Shown here: positions 30,529 to 38,047 of the stretch, in pieces | How the letters are laid out: each line of letters starts with the position of its first letter | How positions within the stretch are numbered: position 1 is the stretch's first letter | Source of the DNA: Amycolatopsis rifamycinica | Lineage (GTDB): Bacteria > Actinomycetota > Actinomycetes > Mycobacteriales > Pseudonocardiaceae | DNA length: 58,852 bases | Reading direction: 5' to 3' | NCBI RefSeq assembly: GCF_000695625.1 | Contig: NZ_JMQI01000013.1 | Coordinates: 1-58,852 of the forward strand | The notes under the pieces: model-generated | What the model was told of the DNA's origin: nothing | Seen by the model: only the letters and a program-made list of their open reading frames with translations | Database searches by the model: none | Translations under genes and position numbers: made by a program

Positions 30529-30894
30529 TTACCAGCGGAGGCCGATGTTCGAGGTCGGGGCGCCCCCGGAGACGATGCCGTACAGCCACTGGGCGGACAC
30601 GCCGGTGCAGATCCAGGACCGCGGCGGGTCCTCGGCGGCGAACCCGGAGCGGCAGATGGTGCCGCCGTTGTCCTGGCGGACGATCCACTCGGCCGGACCG
30701 CTGCCGTGCACGTCGGCGTCGACCGAGAGGGTGCCGCCCGGGAACCAGACCGGCGGGTCGATCTGGCAGGTGTTGATCTGGCACGTCCGCGAGACGCCGC
30801 CTTGCACGGTGGCCAGCGCGGCGGGTGCGGTCAGTGCGAGCGCACTGGCGGCGACCGCGCCCACGACGGCGGCGCGCCGGGTTGATCGGTACAT
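30529..30894 (-). CDS. Small secreted cysteine-containing protein, unknown function
   Basis: A 121-residue exported protein. A basic start (MYRSTRRA) and a hydrophobic core (VVGAVAASALALTAPAALA) form a signal peptide of about 30 residues. The mature part has four cysteines (TCQINTCQID, TICRSG, WICTG) that could form two disulfides, plus Trp and Gly-rich strands. Its sequence does not match a family I recognise. The ATG at 30894 is supported by GAGAGAGGG upstream and by the signal peptide. The 3' flank carries a terminator, so it is monocistronic. Confidence 0.75.
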   Translation of the reverse strand: MYRSTRRAAVVGAVAASALALTAPAALATVQGGVSRTCQINTCQIDPPVWFPGGTLSVDADVHGSGPAEWIVRQDNGGTICRSGFAAEDPPRSWICTGVSAQWLYGIVSGGAPTSNIGLRW

Positions 30895-31110
30895 GTCTGC
30901 CCTCTCTCCCTGGATCGGAAGGGGCGGGCGCTGCAGGCCCCCAGCCTGCAGCGCGCGTCGGCGACCGACGCGGGAAGAGCTCCCCCAGTACCCCCCTGGC
31001 TGCCAGGCGACCGGCACCCTCGACCGGCGAATCCCCCCGGCCGGTGAGCTCCGGACCCCCAGTCCCTCGCTCCGACCGCCTGACGGAGGCGATCTTGCCG
31101 GATGCCGGTT

Positions 31111-31132
31111 AAAGCCGGGCAAAACCCGGTTT
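31111..31132 (-). terminator. Terminator of the SGNH hydrolase gene
   Basis: AAAGCCGGG and CCCGGTTT arms enclose CAAAA and overlap the last base of the stop codon of the SGNH gene. Read on the minus strand the hairpin is followed by TTT. Confidence 0.5.
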
Positions 31133-31740
31133 CAGGCGGCCAGGTGCCTGGCCGCGTCGAGGACGTGGGGTGCCAGGCCGTCGGCGATCACGGCGTAGCC
31201 GGCCGAGGACGGGTGGAAGCGGTCGGCGGAGAACAGGGCCGGGTCGGCGGCGAAGCGGGCGGCGAGTTCGGGGCCGGCCGTGGCCACGGCACCCCCGGCC
31301 CGGATGGCGGCTTCGGTCTGGGCCTGCGCGTAGTGGCCGCTGGCCGCCGAGACCAGCTGCCGGTAGGGCCCCGGCACCCGCGCCACGATCCCCAGGTCGG
31401 GTGCCGGCACCACGATCACGCGGGCGCCGGCGCGGACCAGCCGCGTCACGGCGTCCTGCAGCTGCCGCGCACCGACGGCGGGGGCGACGAACCCGGCGAG
31501 GTCGTTCGCGCCGATCACGATCAGGGCCAGGTCCACGCCCTCGCCGAGGGCGACGCCGACCTGGCGTTCGAGGTCGGCCGAGCGGGCCCCGGGCACGCCG
31601 AAGTTCCGCAGGTGCACGGGGTGGCCGGCGTCGCGCAGCCGGCGGGCGAGCCGGCGGCCGAGCGTGTCGTCCTCGCGGCTGCTGCCGACGCCGGCCGCCA
31701 GGGAGTCGCCGAGGACGCAGAATCGGAGTGGGGAAGTCAT
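31132..31740 (-). CDS. SGNH/GDSL-type esterase
   Basis: A 202-residue hydrolase. It has block I GDSLAAGVGS (nucleophile Ser) at residue 9, a Gly in block II (FGVPGARSADL), block III GANDLAGF (Asn) near 79, and block V DRFHPSSAGY (Asp and His) near 175, so the catalytic set is complete. No signal peptide is seen with the ATG at 31740, so it is predicted cytosolic. A longer in-frame start at 31803 would overlap the divergent gene and adds no plausible signal sequence. SGNH enzymes cleave acyl esters or thioesters; the substrate is not predictable here. Confidence 0.85.
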   Translation of the reverse strand: MTSPLRFCVLGDSLAAGVGSSREDDTLGRRLARRLRDAGHPVHLRNFGVPGARSADLERQVGVALGEGVDLALIVIGANDLAGFVAPAVGARQLQDAVTRLVRAGARVIVVPAPDLGIVARVPGPYRQLVSAASGHYAQAQTEAAIRAGGAVATAGPELAARFAADPALFSADRFHPSSAGYAVIADGLAPHVLDAARHLAA

Positions 31741-31795
31741 CACCGGGTACAACGTGGCCAGGTCGCCGTTGTTTCCCGTGGGGCTGGAGGTCACG

Positions 31796-32611
31796 TTGAC
31801 CAAGACGGTGCTCGTGCGCGTGGTCCTGGTGGCCGTCGTGCTCGTCGTGCTGCTGCTCGCCGCCTTCTGGGCGGTTCAGCGCCGGCTGATCTACCTCCCG
31901 GACCCGGCGCCGGTGCCCGCCGCCGCGAGCGTGCTGCCCGGCGCCGAGGACGTCCGCCTCCGCACCGCCGACGGGCTGGACCTCGGCGCCTGGTACCTGC
32001 GTCCGGCGGGCCGGGACCCGGCGGCGACGGTGCTGGTGGCGGGCGGCAACGGCGGCAACCGGGCGGGGCGCGCGCCGCTGGCCGCGAAGCTCGCGCAGGC
32101 GGGGCTGGCCGTGCTGCTGCTCGACTACCGCGGGTACGGCGGCAATCCGGGCGACCCCAGCGAAGAGGGCCTGGCCCTCGACGTCCGCGCCGCCCACCGC
32201 TACCTGACCGAGGAGCGGCGGGTGCCGCCCGGGCGGCTCCTCTACTTCGGCGAAAGCCTCGGCTCCGCCGTGGTGACGGAGCTGGCCCTCGAACACCCGC
32301 CGGCCGGGCTGCTGCTGCGGTCCCCGTTCGTGGACCTGGCGTCAGTCGGCGCCGAGATCTACCCCTACCTGCCGGTGCGCCTGCTGCTGCGTGACCGCTT
32401 CCCGGTCAAGGAGCAGGCCGCGCGCCTGCGTGTGCCGTCGGTGGTGGTCGTGGGCGGGCGGGACTCGATCGTCCCGCCGTCCCAGAGCCGCGAGGTGGCG
32501 GCCGCGGCCTCGGCCCGGCTGGTCGAGATCCCCGGCGCCGACCACAACGACCCGGTGCTGCTCGACGGCCCGGAGCTGGTCGAGGCGGTGCGGTCGCTGG
32601 TGCCGCGCTGA
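31796..32611 (+). CDS. Membrane-anchored alpha/beta hydrolase (ABHD13/BEM46-like)
   Basis: A 271-residue protein with an N-terminal transmembrane anchor (VLVRVVLVAVVLVVLLLAAF) and an alpha/beta hydrolase domain. Visible elements are GGNGGNRAGRAP in the oxyanion region, LLDYRGYGGN, nucleophile elbow GESLGS, acid in GGRDSIVPPS and His in GADHNDP. This layout matches the BEM46/ABHD13 group. The start is taken as TTG at 31796 because GGAGG lies 5 nt upstream; a GTG at 31778 is an alternative. It is divergent from the SGNH esterase, so the two hydrolases may share a promoter region. Confidence 0.82.
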   Translation: MTKTVLVRVVLVAVVLVVLLLAAFWAVQRRLIYLPDPAPVPAAASVLPGAEDVRLRTADGLDLGAWYLRPAGRDPAATVLVAGGNGGNRAGRAPLAAKLAQAGLAVLLLDYRGYGGNPGDPSEEGLALDVRAAHRYLTEERRVPPGRLLYFGESLGSAVVTELALEHPPAGLLLRSPFVDLASVGAEIYPYLPVRLLLRDRFPVKEQAARLRVPSVVVVGGRDSIVPPSQSREVAAAASARLVEIPGADHNDPVLLDGPELVEAVRSLVPR

Positions 32612-32649
32612 ACCAGGTCCTGGCGGACCCAGGCTGGGCCGGACCTGGT
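32612..32649 (+). terminator. Long-loop hairpin after the hydrolase
   Basis: ACCAGGTCC and GGACCTGGT arms with a 20-nt loop follow directly after the hydrolase stop codon. Confidence 0.4.
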
Positions 32650-32680
32650 CCGGTCCTTCCGGGCGCCGCAGGATCGTGGC

Positions 32681-33685
32681 ATGACGAACAGCATGAAGGC
32701 GGTCACCATCCCCGAGTTCGGCCCGGCCGAGGTCCTGCGGCTCGACGCCGTGGCGGTCCCGGAGCCCGGTCCGGGCGAGGTCTCGATCGACGTCGCCTAC
32801 GCCGGCGCCAACTTCGCCGAGGTCCTCTACCGGCAGGGGGTCGTGGACGTCCCGCTGCCCTTCGTCCCCGGCATCGAGGTGTCCGGCCGGATCCGTGCGC
32901 TGGGCGAAGGCGTTTCGGGCCTGGCGGTGGGGGAGCCGGTCGCGGCGCTGACGATCGTGGCGAGCGGGGGCTACGCCGAGGTCGTGACCACGTCCGCCGA
33001 CCTGGTCGCACCGCTGGCCGGGACGGGACTGGAGGTGGCGGCGGCGGTGCCGTCCAACAGCACGACCGCGTTCCTGGTGCTCGAGCGGGTGGCCCGGCTC
33101 GCCCCGGGCGAGCGCGTCCTGGTGCACGCCGCCGCCGGCGGGGCCGGCAGCCAGCTGGGCCAGGTCGCCCGGCTGCTCGGAGCGGGCCGGGTGGTCGGCA
33201 CGGTCGGGAGCGAAGCGAAGATCGCCGCCGCGAAGGCGTTCGGCTACGACGAGGTCGTCCTGCGCGACGAGGTCGCGGGCACCGGCGAGTTCGACGTCGT
33301 GGTGGACATGGTCGGCGGACCGGCGCGCCGCGCGAGCCTGGACCGGCTGGCGCCGATGGGCCGCCTGGTGGTGATGGGCAACGCCTCGGGCGCCGAGGAC
33401 GTCGGCATCCCGGCCAACGAGCTGTGGTTCACCAACAAGACGGTGTCGGGGTTCAACCTCGCCGCGTTCGCCGCGGTGGCCCCGGAAACCGTGGGCCCGG
33501 CGTTGCGCCGGGCGGTGACGGCCGTCGCGGACGGAACTCTGCGCGTCGACGTCGAATCCCTGCCCCTGGCGGACGCGGCGACCGCGCACCGCCGCATCGA
33601 ATCCGGGTCGACGACCGGCAAGCTGGTGCTGCGCGTGCGGCCGCCACGAGAGGGCGAAGGTCACGGTCGGGGCCGTGGGGTGTGA
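32681..33685 (+). CDS. Zinc-independent quinone oxidoreductase-like medium-chain dehydrogenase
   Basis: A 334-residue cytosolic MDR protein. The N-terminal GroES-like domain (MKAVTIPEFGPAEVL, PFVPGIEVSGRI) lacks the cysteine cluster of zinc alcohol dehydrogenases. The Rossmann domain carries HAAAGGAGSQLGQVARLLGA, the NADPH-binding motif of QOR enzymes, and VVDMVGG. The ATG at 32681 is used; an ATG at 32693 is equally close to the family start. The C-terminal RPPREGEGHGRGRGV is an unusual charged tail. QOR-type enzymes reduce quinones or alpha,beta-enals. Its link to the short-chain dehydrogenases downstream is by position only, about 100 nt apart. Confidence 0.85.
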   Translation: MTNSMKAVTIPEFGPAEVLRLDAVAVPEPGPGEVSIDVAYAGANFAEVLYRQGVVDVPLPFVPGIEVSGRIRALGEGVSGLAVGEPVAALTIVASGGYAEVVTTSADLVAPLAGTGLEVAAAVPSNSTTAFLVLERVARLAPGERVLVHAAAGGAGSQLGQVARLLGAGRVVGTVGSEAKIAAAKAFGYDEVVLRDEVAGTGEFDVVVDMVGGPARRASLDRLAPMGRLVVMGNASGAEDVGIPANELWFTNKTVSGFNLAAFAAVAPETVGPALRRAVTAVADGTLRVDVESLPLADAATAHRRIESGSTTGKLVLRVRPPREGEGHGRGRGV

Positions 33686-33697
33686 CGTGTGTCCGGC

Positions 33698-33725
33698 TTG
33701 AGACCGTGGCCGCATCGCGCATAAT
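33698..33725 (+). promoter_or_regulatory. Sigma-70-like promoter candidate
   Basis: TTGAGA (33698-33703), a 16-nt spacer and CATAAT (33720-33725) lie about 60 nt upstream of the short-chain dehydrogenase pair. Confidence 0.5.
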
Positions 33726-33733
33726 GGCCACTG

Positions 33734-33750
33734 ACCGACTGCTTGGTATG
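33734..33750. promoter_or_regulatory. Degenerate copy of the ACCGAC-type operator
   Basis: ACCGACTGCTTGGTATG matches the 52794-52813 palindrome at 14 of 17 positions and lies just after a promoter candidate. The left arm is intact and the right arm differs by one base. This may be a weak site for the same TetR regulator, or chance. Confidence 0.3.
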
Positions 33751-33784
33751 TGCCGGGCACCACAGCCGAAGGAGACACCCTGCC

Positions 33785-34537
33785 GTGAACTCGTTCAAGG
33801 ATCGCGTCGCGATCGTCACCGGGGCCAGCCGGGGCATCGGCCTCGGGATCGCGAAGACGCTCGTCGAGCGCGGCGCCAAGGTCTGCCTCACCGCGCGCAA
33901 GCCGGAGGCTCTGGAAGAGGCCGTCAACTCCCTCGGCGGCCCCGACGTCGCCATGTTCGTGGCGGGCAAGGCCGACGACACCGACCACCAGGACGAGACG
34001 GTCGCCAAGACGATCGAGACCTTCGGCAGGCTCGACTACCTGGTCAACAACACCGGCATCAACCCCGTCTACGGGCCCACCCTGGACATCGACCCGGCCG
34101 CCGCGGCGAAGATCCTCGGCGTCAACGTGCTCGCGCCGCTGGGCTGGACCAAGCGCGCCCGCGACGCGTGGATGGGCGAGCACGGCGGCGCCGTCGTGAA
34201 CGTCGCTTCCGTCGCCGGTCTCGGCGCTTCGCCGGGCATCGGCATGTACGGCGTCAGCAAGGCCGCCCTGATCCGGCTGACCGTCGAGCTCGGCGCCGAG
34301 CTGGGCCCGAAGATCCGCGTCAACGCCGTCGCGCCGGCCGTGGTCAAGACGAAGTTCGCGACCGCGCTGTACGAGGGCCGCGAAGAGGAGGTCGCCGCGG
34401 CGTACCCGATGAAGCGGCTCGGCGTGCCGTCCGACATCGCGGGCGCGGTGGCGTTCCTGCTGTCCGACGACGCGGGCTGGATCACCGGCCAGACCGTGGT
34501 CCTCGACGGCGGCGTGACCCTCGGCGGTGGCCTGTGA
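33785..34537 (+). CDS. Short-chain dehydrogenase/reductase (FabG-like)
   Basis: A 250-residue classical SDR. The cofactor motif is TGASRGIGLGIAKTL at residue 12, with NNTGIN at 85 and catalytic Ser in VNVASVAG. The YxxxK motif is YGVSKAAL, and the C-terminal WITGQTVVLDGGVTLGGG is typical of 3-oxoacyl reductases. The basic residue after strand 2 (TARKPE) favours NADP(H). GTG at 33785 is chosen because AAGGAGAC lies upstream. It overlaps the next SDR by 4 bp (GTGA), so both are made together. A role in beta-oxidation or hydroxyacyl metabolism is inferred from family and region. Confidence 0.9.
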   Translation: MNSFKDRVAIVTGASRGIGLGIAKTLVERGAKVCLTARKPEALEEAVNSLGGPDVAMFVAGKADDTDHQDETVAKTIETFGRLDYLVNNTGINPVYGPTLDIDPAAAAKILGVNVLAPLGWTKRARDAWMGEHGGAVVNVASVAGLGASPGIGMYGVSKAALIRLTVELGAELGPKIRVNAVAPAVVKTKFATALYEGREEEVAAAYPMKRLGVPSDIAGAVAFLLSDDAGWITGQTVVLDGGVTLGGGL

Positions 34538-35304
34538 CCGGCGTTGTCGTCACCGGAGGCGGCGGTGGCATCGGAGCCGTGCTGGCCCGCCGGTTCGCGG
34601 CCGAGGGCGCTGACGTCGTCGTGGCCGACCTCGACGGCGAAAAGGCCGCGGAGGTGGCCGCCGAAGTCGGCGGGACGGCGTTCGCCGGCGATGTCGCGAG
34701 CCTCGAAGGCGTCACGAAGCTGATCGAGAGCGCCCGCTCGGCCCTGGGCGAGATCGACATCTTCTGCGCGAACGCGGGCATCGCCCCGTTCGGCGGCGCG
34801 GAAAGCGGCGAGGAGGTGTGGGCCCGCACCTGGGACGTCAACGTGATGGCCCACGTCCGCGCGGCGAACCTGCTGCTCCCGGCGTGGCTCGAGCGCGGCA
34901 AGGGACACTTCATCGCGACGGTGTCCGCGGCGGGCCTGCTGACCAGCCTCGGATCGGCACCGTACTCGGTGACCAAGCACGGCGCGCTGGCGTTCGCGGA
35001 GTGGCTGTCGGCGACCTACCGCCACCGCGGCATCACGGTGCAGGCGATCTGCCCGCAGGGCGTGCGCACGGCGATGCTGGAGAGCACCGGCACGGCTGGC
35101 CAGCTGCTGATGGGAGCGTCGGCGATCGAGCCGGAGCAGGTGGCGGACGCACTGTTCGCGGCGATCGAGGAGAAGCGCTTCCTGGTCCTGCCCCACCCGG
35201 AGGTCGCGGGGTATTACGCGGCCCGCGCGACCGAGACCGACCGCTGGCTCGGCGGGATGAACAAGCTGCAGCGCAAGGTCGAAGAGGCCGTCGGAGAGCT
35301 GTGA
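34534..35304 (+). CDS. Short-chain dehydrogenase/reductase
   Basis: A 256-residue SDR, translationally coupled to the preceding one. TGGGGGIGAVLARRF is the cofactor-binding loop. An acidic residue after strand 2 (VADLDGEK) favours NAD(H), in contrast to its partner. CANAGIAPFGG, catalytic Ser in TVSAAGLL and YSVTKHGAL (YxxxK) are present. The C-terminal part (EKRFLVLPHPEVAGYYAARA) is longer than in FabG and resembles actinomycete SDRs of unknown substrate. The different cofactor preference suggests the pair catalyses opposite or successive redox steps. The start GTG overlaps the preceding TGA. Confidence 0.87.
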   Translation: MTGVVVTGGGGGIGAVLARRFAAEGADVVVADLDGEKAAEVAAEVGGTAFAGDVASLEGVTKLIESARSALGEIDIFCANAGIAPFGGAESGEEVWARTWDVNVMAHVRAANLLLPAWLERGKGHFIATVSAAGLLTSLGSAPYSVTKHGALAFAEWLSATYRHRGITVQAICPQGVRTAMLESTGTAGQLLMGASAIEPEQVADALFAAIEEKRFLVLPHPEVAGYYAARATETDRWLGGMNKLQRKVEEAVGEL

Positions 35305-35779
35305 CCCGGCGGCCCGGGGTTCGCCCGGCGGCCGGTGGCCCGGGCGGCTTCGACGAGATCGGGCGGACGGGTTTCGCCGCTGGTGAAGCCGCGTGGGTAC
35401 ACGAACCTCTCCGGCGGTCGGGGCGGCGCGGTTCTCTGGCCTGCATCGTGATCGGAGCGGCCCGGCCGATCCACGCGGAGAGGCCGGCCAAGGAGCTCGG
35501 GAAGCGGTGGACGGATCGCGGAGCCCGATGCGGCGGCTTTCTCGCTGATCGAGCGTTCTGGTGATACCCGGTATCCCCATGGGCTGGTCCTGTCCATTTC
35601 GGACGGAGCTTGGCGGACAGCACGGTTTCCTCGATCGGCGACACGAGACCGTCGGCCCGCCGGGCGTCCGGTCGAGTGGAGTCTGCGGTGGAAAGTCGAC
35701 TTGTTGCCTGCCGGGCGGAAGAGGCAAGGTCGCGTGGGTGTAGGCCCGTAGCCGTGTGGCTGCGGGCCTTCCCCCGTGT
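35305..35779. other. Intergenic region without a supported gene
   Basis: This 475-bp stretch lies between the SDR pair and the HNH gene, whose 3' ends converge here. Apart from the terminator at 35742-35769 I see no coding frame with convincing codon bias, nor any RNA gene. Confidence 0.4.
35742..35769 (-). terminator. Terminator of the HNH gene
   Basis: A 12-bp stem with one G.T-type mismatch (AGGCCCGTAGCC/GGCTGCGGGCCT) and a GTGT loop lies 11 nt past the HNH stop. Confidence 0.6.
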
Positions 35780-37015
35780 TCAGGCTGCGAATGGCAGCGG
35801 TTCGTGGAGGTTGTTGCGCCGAGGTTTTCGGCGTCTGTCGATGAACACCGGTGGCAGGAACTCCGGGAGGCCATCGGCGGCGATGCGGACTTCCCACCCG
35901 GAGCGGTGCAGCAGCCGATGGTGGTGGGCACACATCAATACCAGGTTGCCCAGATCCGTGGGGCCGCCATCGGCCCAGTGCCGGATGTGGTGGCCTTGGC
36001 AGTGCCGGGGTGGACGATGACAGCCAGGGAAGGCGCAGCCACGGTCGCGGAGGAACAACGCTCGGCGGAGTCCGGCGGAAATCAGGCGGCGAAGCCGGCC
36101 GAGGTTGAGGGGTTCGCTTTTGTCGCCCAGGACCGCGGGGATGATCATGGCGTCGCAGGCATGAACCCGCGCTTCGGCCGCGGACATCTCCCCGGTGTCG
36201 CCGAGGGTGGCTTTGCCAACCCCAGACTTCAGGTCCTGCAGGGAGACGGCGACCATGACGTGGGCGCGTTCCCCGGCCTGGATCGGCAGGTCCGGTGAGT
36301 TGAGCGCCAGGTCCATCGCGTCGGAGAACGCGTCCCCGTAGCGCTGCGGCAGGGTGCGGTGGTCGGGGCCATCATCGCTGCTGCGGCGTTCAGCCAGCGC
36401 ATCCAACAGGGCGCTGGCCCGGGTGCCGGTCTCATCGTCGAACCGGCCGTTCAGCTCCCACACCCCGGATCTTTTCCGGCGCAGGAACAACTCCCGGGGT
36501 GGGATCACCGGCTCGGTGTCGTCGGGCTCCGCGCCATCGGGGGCGAGGTGGGCGAGGATGCGGGCGCCGAGGGCGGCGACCTGCTTGTGTCCGGCTTCGG
36601 CGGCGAAGGTGAGCAGGTGGGTTTCGGCGCTGTCGCGGTGCTCGCAGGGCACCTCAGCGAGAACTCCGGTGATCACGTCGATCATCGGGTTGCTCAACCG
36701 TCCCGCGCGGGCGGCGGCACCGGTAGCGGGGGCCAACGCGGGAATCGGGGTGCCGTCGAGGTTACGGCCGGGGTTGAGCAGGCGGGCACGTCGCACGAGC
36801 CGTTCAGCCGCGGGCTTGGGGACATCGCCGAGGTGCTCCAGCAACCGTGCGGCGGAACGGTAGCCGAACAGCTCCATGACTCCGCGCTGTTCGATTTCGA
36901 CAAGCAGGGCACCGAGTTCCGCCTCGGCAGACCGCATGCAGGCAAGCAACTCCCCGATGCGGTCGGCAAGAGCGACCGCCTCGGCGGAGGAGGGGTGGGC
37001 TGCGGTGCTGGTCAT
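35780..37015 (-). CDS. DUF222 (13E12-type) HNH endonuclease-domain protein
   Basis: A 411-residue protein of the actinomycete 13E12 repeat family. Residues about 20-310 form DUF222 (ELLACMRSAEAELGALLVEI, RLVRRARLLNP, GVWELNGRFDDETG). The C-terminal HNH nuclease is CAFPGCHRPPRHCQGHHIRH, then NLVLMCAHHHRLLH. Cys and His ligands are complete. The family is abundant and multicopy in actinobacterial genomes and is suspected of mobility, but its role is unproven. No inverted repeats or target duplications were found beside it. The ATG at 37015 begins MTSTAAHPSS. It stands alone between CoA-metabolism genes. Confidence 0.9.
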   Translation of the reverse strand: MTSTAAHPSSAEAVALADRIGELLACMRSAEAELGALLVEIEQRGVMELFGYRSAARLLEHLGDVPKPAAERLVRRARLLNPGRNLDGTPIPALAPATGAAARAGRLSNPMIDVITGVLAEVPCEHRDSAETHLLTFAAEAGHKQVAALGARILAHLAPDGAEPDDTEPVIPPRELFLRRKRSGVWELNGRFDDETGTRASALLDALAERRSSDDGPDHRTLPQRYGDAFSDAMDLALNSPDLPIQAGERAHVMVAVSLQDLKSGVGKATLGDTGEMSAAEARVHACDAMIIPAVLGDKSEPLNLGRLRRLISAGLRRALFLRDRGCAFPGCHRPPRHCQGHHIRHWADGGPTDLGNLVLMCAHHHRLLHRSGWEVRIAADGLPEFLPPVFIDRRRKPRRNNLHEPLPFAA

Positions 37016-37114
37016 GCCTCCAAGCTACCGACCATCGAACACCAGTTCACCACTCGAAAGGGTACGAATCCCACCCCCTGTCCGCACCCCAGAACACCAA
37101 AGCCCAGCACCAGC

Positions 37115-37893
37115 TCATCGGCGGCCAGGAAACCGTGGTGGCCGGCGCTCCTTCCAGCTCGCCAGCCCCTCCGCCAGCTCCGGACGGCCGAACGACTCGA
37201 TCATCAACGCCGTCGCCGAGCGGGCGGCCTCGAAAAGCGGCACCGAAGGCTCCTGCGCGAGCTGGGTCTTCATCACCGCCATCGAGCGGGGTGCGCTGTA
37301 CGTCGCCAGCTCCGTCGCATACGCGTGTGTGCGCTCGATCAGCGATCCGGCCGGGACGACCTCCTGGACCAGGCCGTACTCCAGGGCCTGCTCCGCCGTG
37401 AACGTCCGCCCCGACAGCAGCAGGTCGCGGGCCCACCCCTGGCCGACGAGCTCCGGGAGCAGCTTCGCGATGCCGTACTCGGCGATCAGGCCGCGGCGGG
37501 CGAACGCCGTGGTGAACTTCGCGCCCGCCGCCGCGAAACGGACGTCCGCGAGCAGGCGATGACGAACCCCAGGCCGGCGCAGCCGCCGTTGATCGCCGCG
37601 ATCACCGGGACGCCCACCGTGGCCGCCGCCAGGACGTCGTGGAAGTTGTCCTCGATCGGCGGGCGGGTGGCGATCTTGTCCAGCAGGCCCAGGTCGGCGC
37701 CCGGGCAGAAGGCCCTGCCCGCTCCCGTGACGACGACCGCGCGGATCCGCGGGTCGGCGTCCGCCTGTCGCAGCAGGGCGCCGTAGCGGGCCTGCATGGG
37801 GATGTCCATCGCGTTGCTCGAGCCCGGCTTGTCGAAGGTGCACGTCGCGACCGCGCCGTCCGCCTCGTACCGGACACCATCCACTGTGGACAT
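37115..37893 (-). pseudogene. Enoyl-CoA hydratase/isomerase, disrupted by a one-base frameshift
   Basis: Two overlapping minus-strand frames together make one crotonase-family protein. Frame one runs from ATG 37893 (GAGGAGG upstream): TCTFDKPGSSNAMD, GAGRAFCPGADLGLLD, then AAINGGCAGLGFVIA. The second frame continues with LLADVRFAAAGAKFTTAFARRGLIAEYG through to the stop at 37115. The join is at about 37551-37560, where GCAGGCGAT would read correctly with one more G. The oxyanion-hole and Glu-containing parts are otherwise intact, so this is a recent mutation or a sequencing error in a short G run. If real, the gene is inactive. Confidence 0.8.
37880..37890. repeat. TCCACWGTGGA palindromic word (copy 7)
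   Basis: TCCACTGTGGA right after the start codon of the enoyl-CoA hydratase gene. Confidence 0.6.
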
Positions 37894-37919
37894 CGCCGCC
37901 TCCTCGGGGTCGCCTTTCA

Positions 37920-37930
37920 TACTAAGCGGT
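37920..37930. promoter_or_regulatory. TACTAAGCGGT box upstream of enoyl-CoA hydratase
   Basis: This 11-mer recurs exactly at 54173-54183 upstream of the fabG-maoC unit, in the same orientation relative to the gene. It may be a TetR-type half operator or, read on the minus strand (ACCGCTTAGTA), a shared -10 region. Confidence 0.4.
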
Positions 37931-37956
37931 CGCTTCGCCGAAAGTCACGTGCGGGA

Positions 37957-37973
37957 GTTCGAAATTATCGAAC
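37957..37973. promoter_or_regulatory. Inverted repeat at the GH2 promoter
   Basis: GTTCGAAATTATCGAAC has perfect 6-bp arms around AATTA in a locally AT-rich patch, 4 nt upstream of the -35 candidate of the GH2 gene. It is a likely repressor or activator site. Confidence 0.5.
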
Positions 37974-37976
37974 TCT

Positions 37977-38006
37977 TTGATTGTCCGGAAACCTGTGTGC
38001 CATAGT
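37977..38006 (+). promoter_or_regulatory. Promoter candidate of the GH2 gene
   Basis: TTGATT (37977-37982), an 18-nt spacer and CATAGT (38001-38006) lie about 42 nt before the ATG. Confidence 0.45.
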
Positions 38007-38047
38007 GCTTTCCGCCCGCACATCGCCGCGCTGGAAGGGGCTGCCCG

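Noticed and set aside
27942..30776. Long plus-strand open reading opposite the AfsR-type regulator
   Set aside because: Repetitive Arg/Gly/Pro/Gln text without motifs. The minus strand carries SARP, NB-ARC and TPR features.
31741..31803. Longer start (31803) for the SGNH hydrolase
   Set aside because: It would overlap the divergent hydrolase start, adds no signal peptide, and the GDSL block sits at the usual distance from the ATG at 31740.
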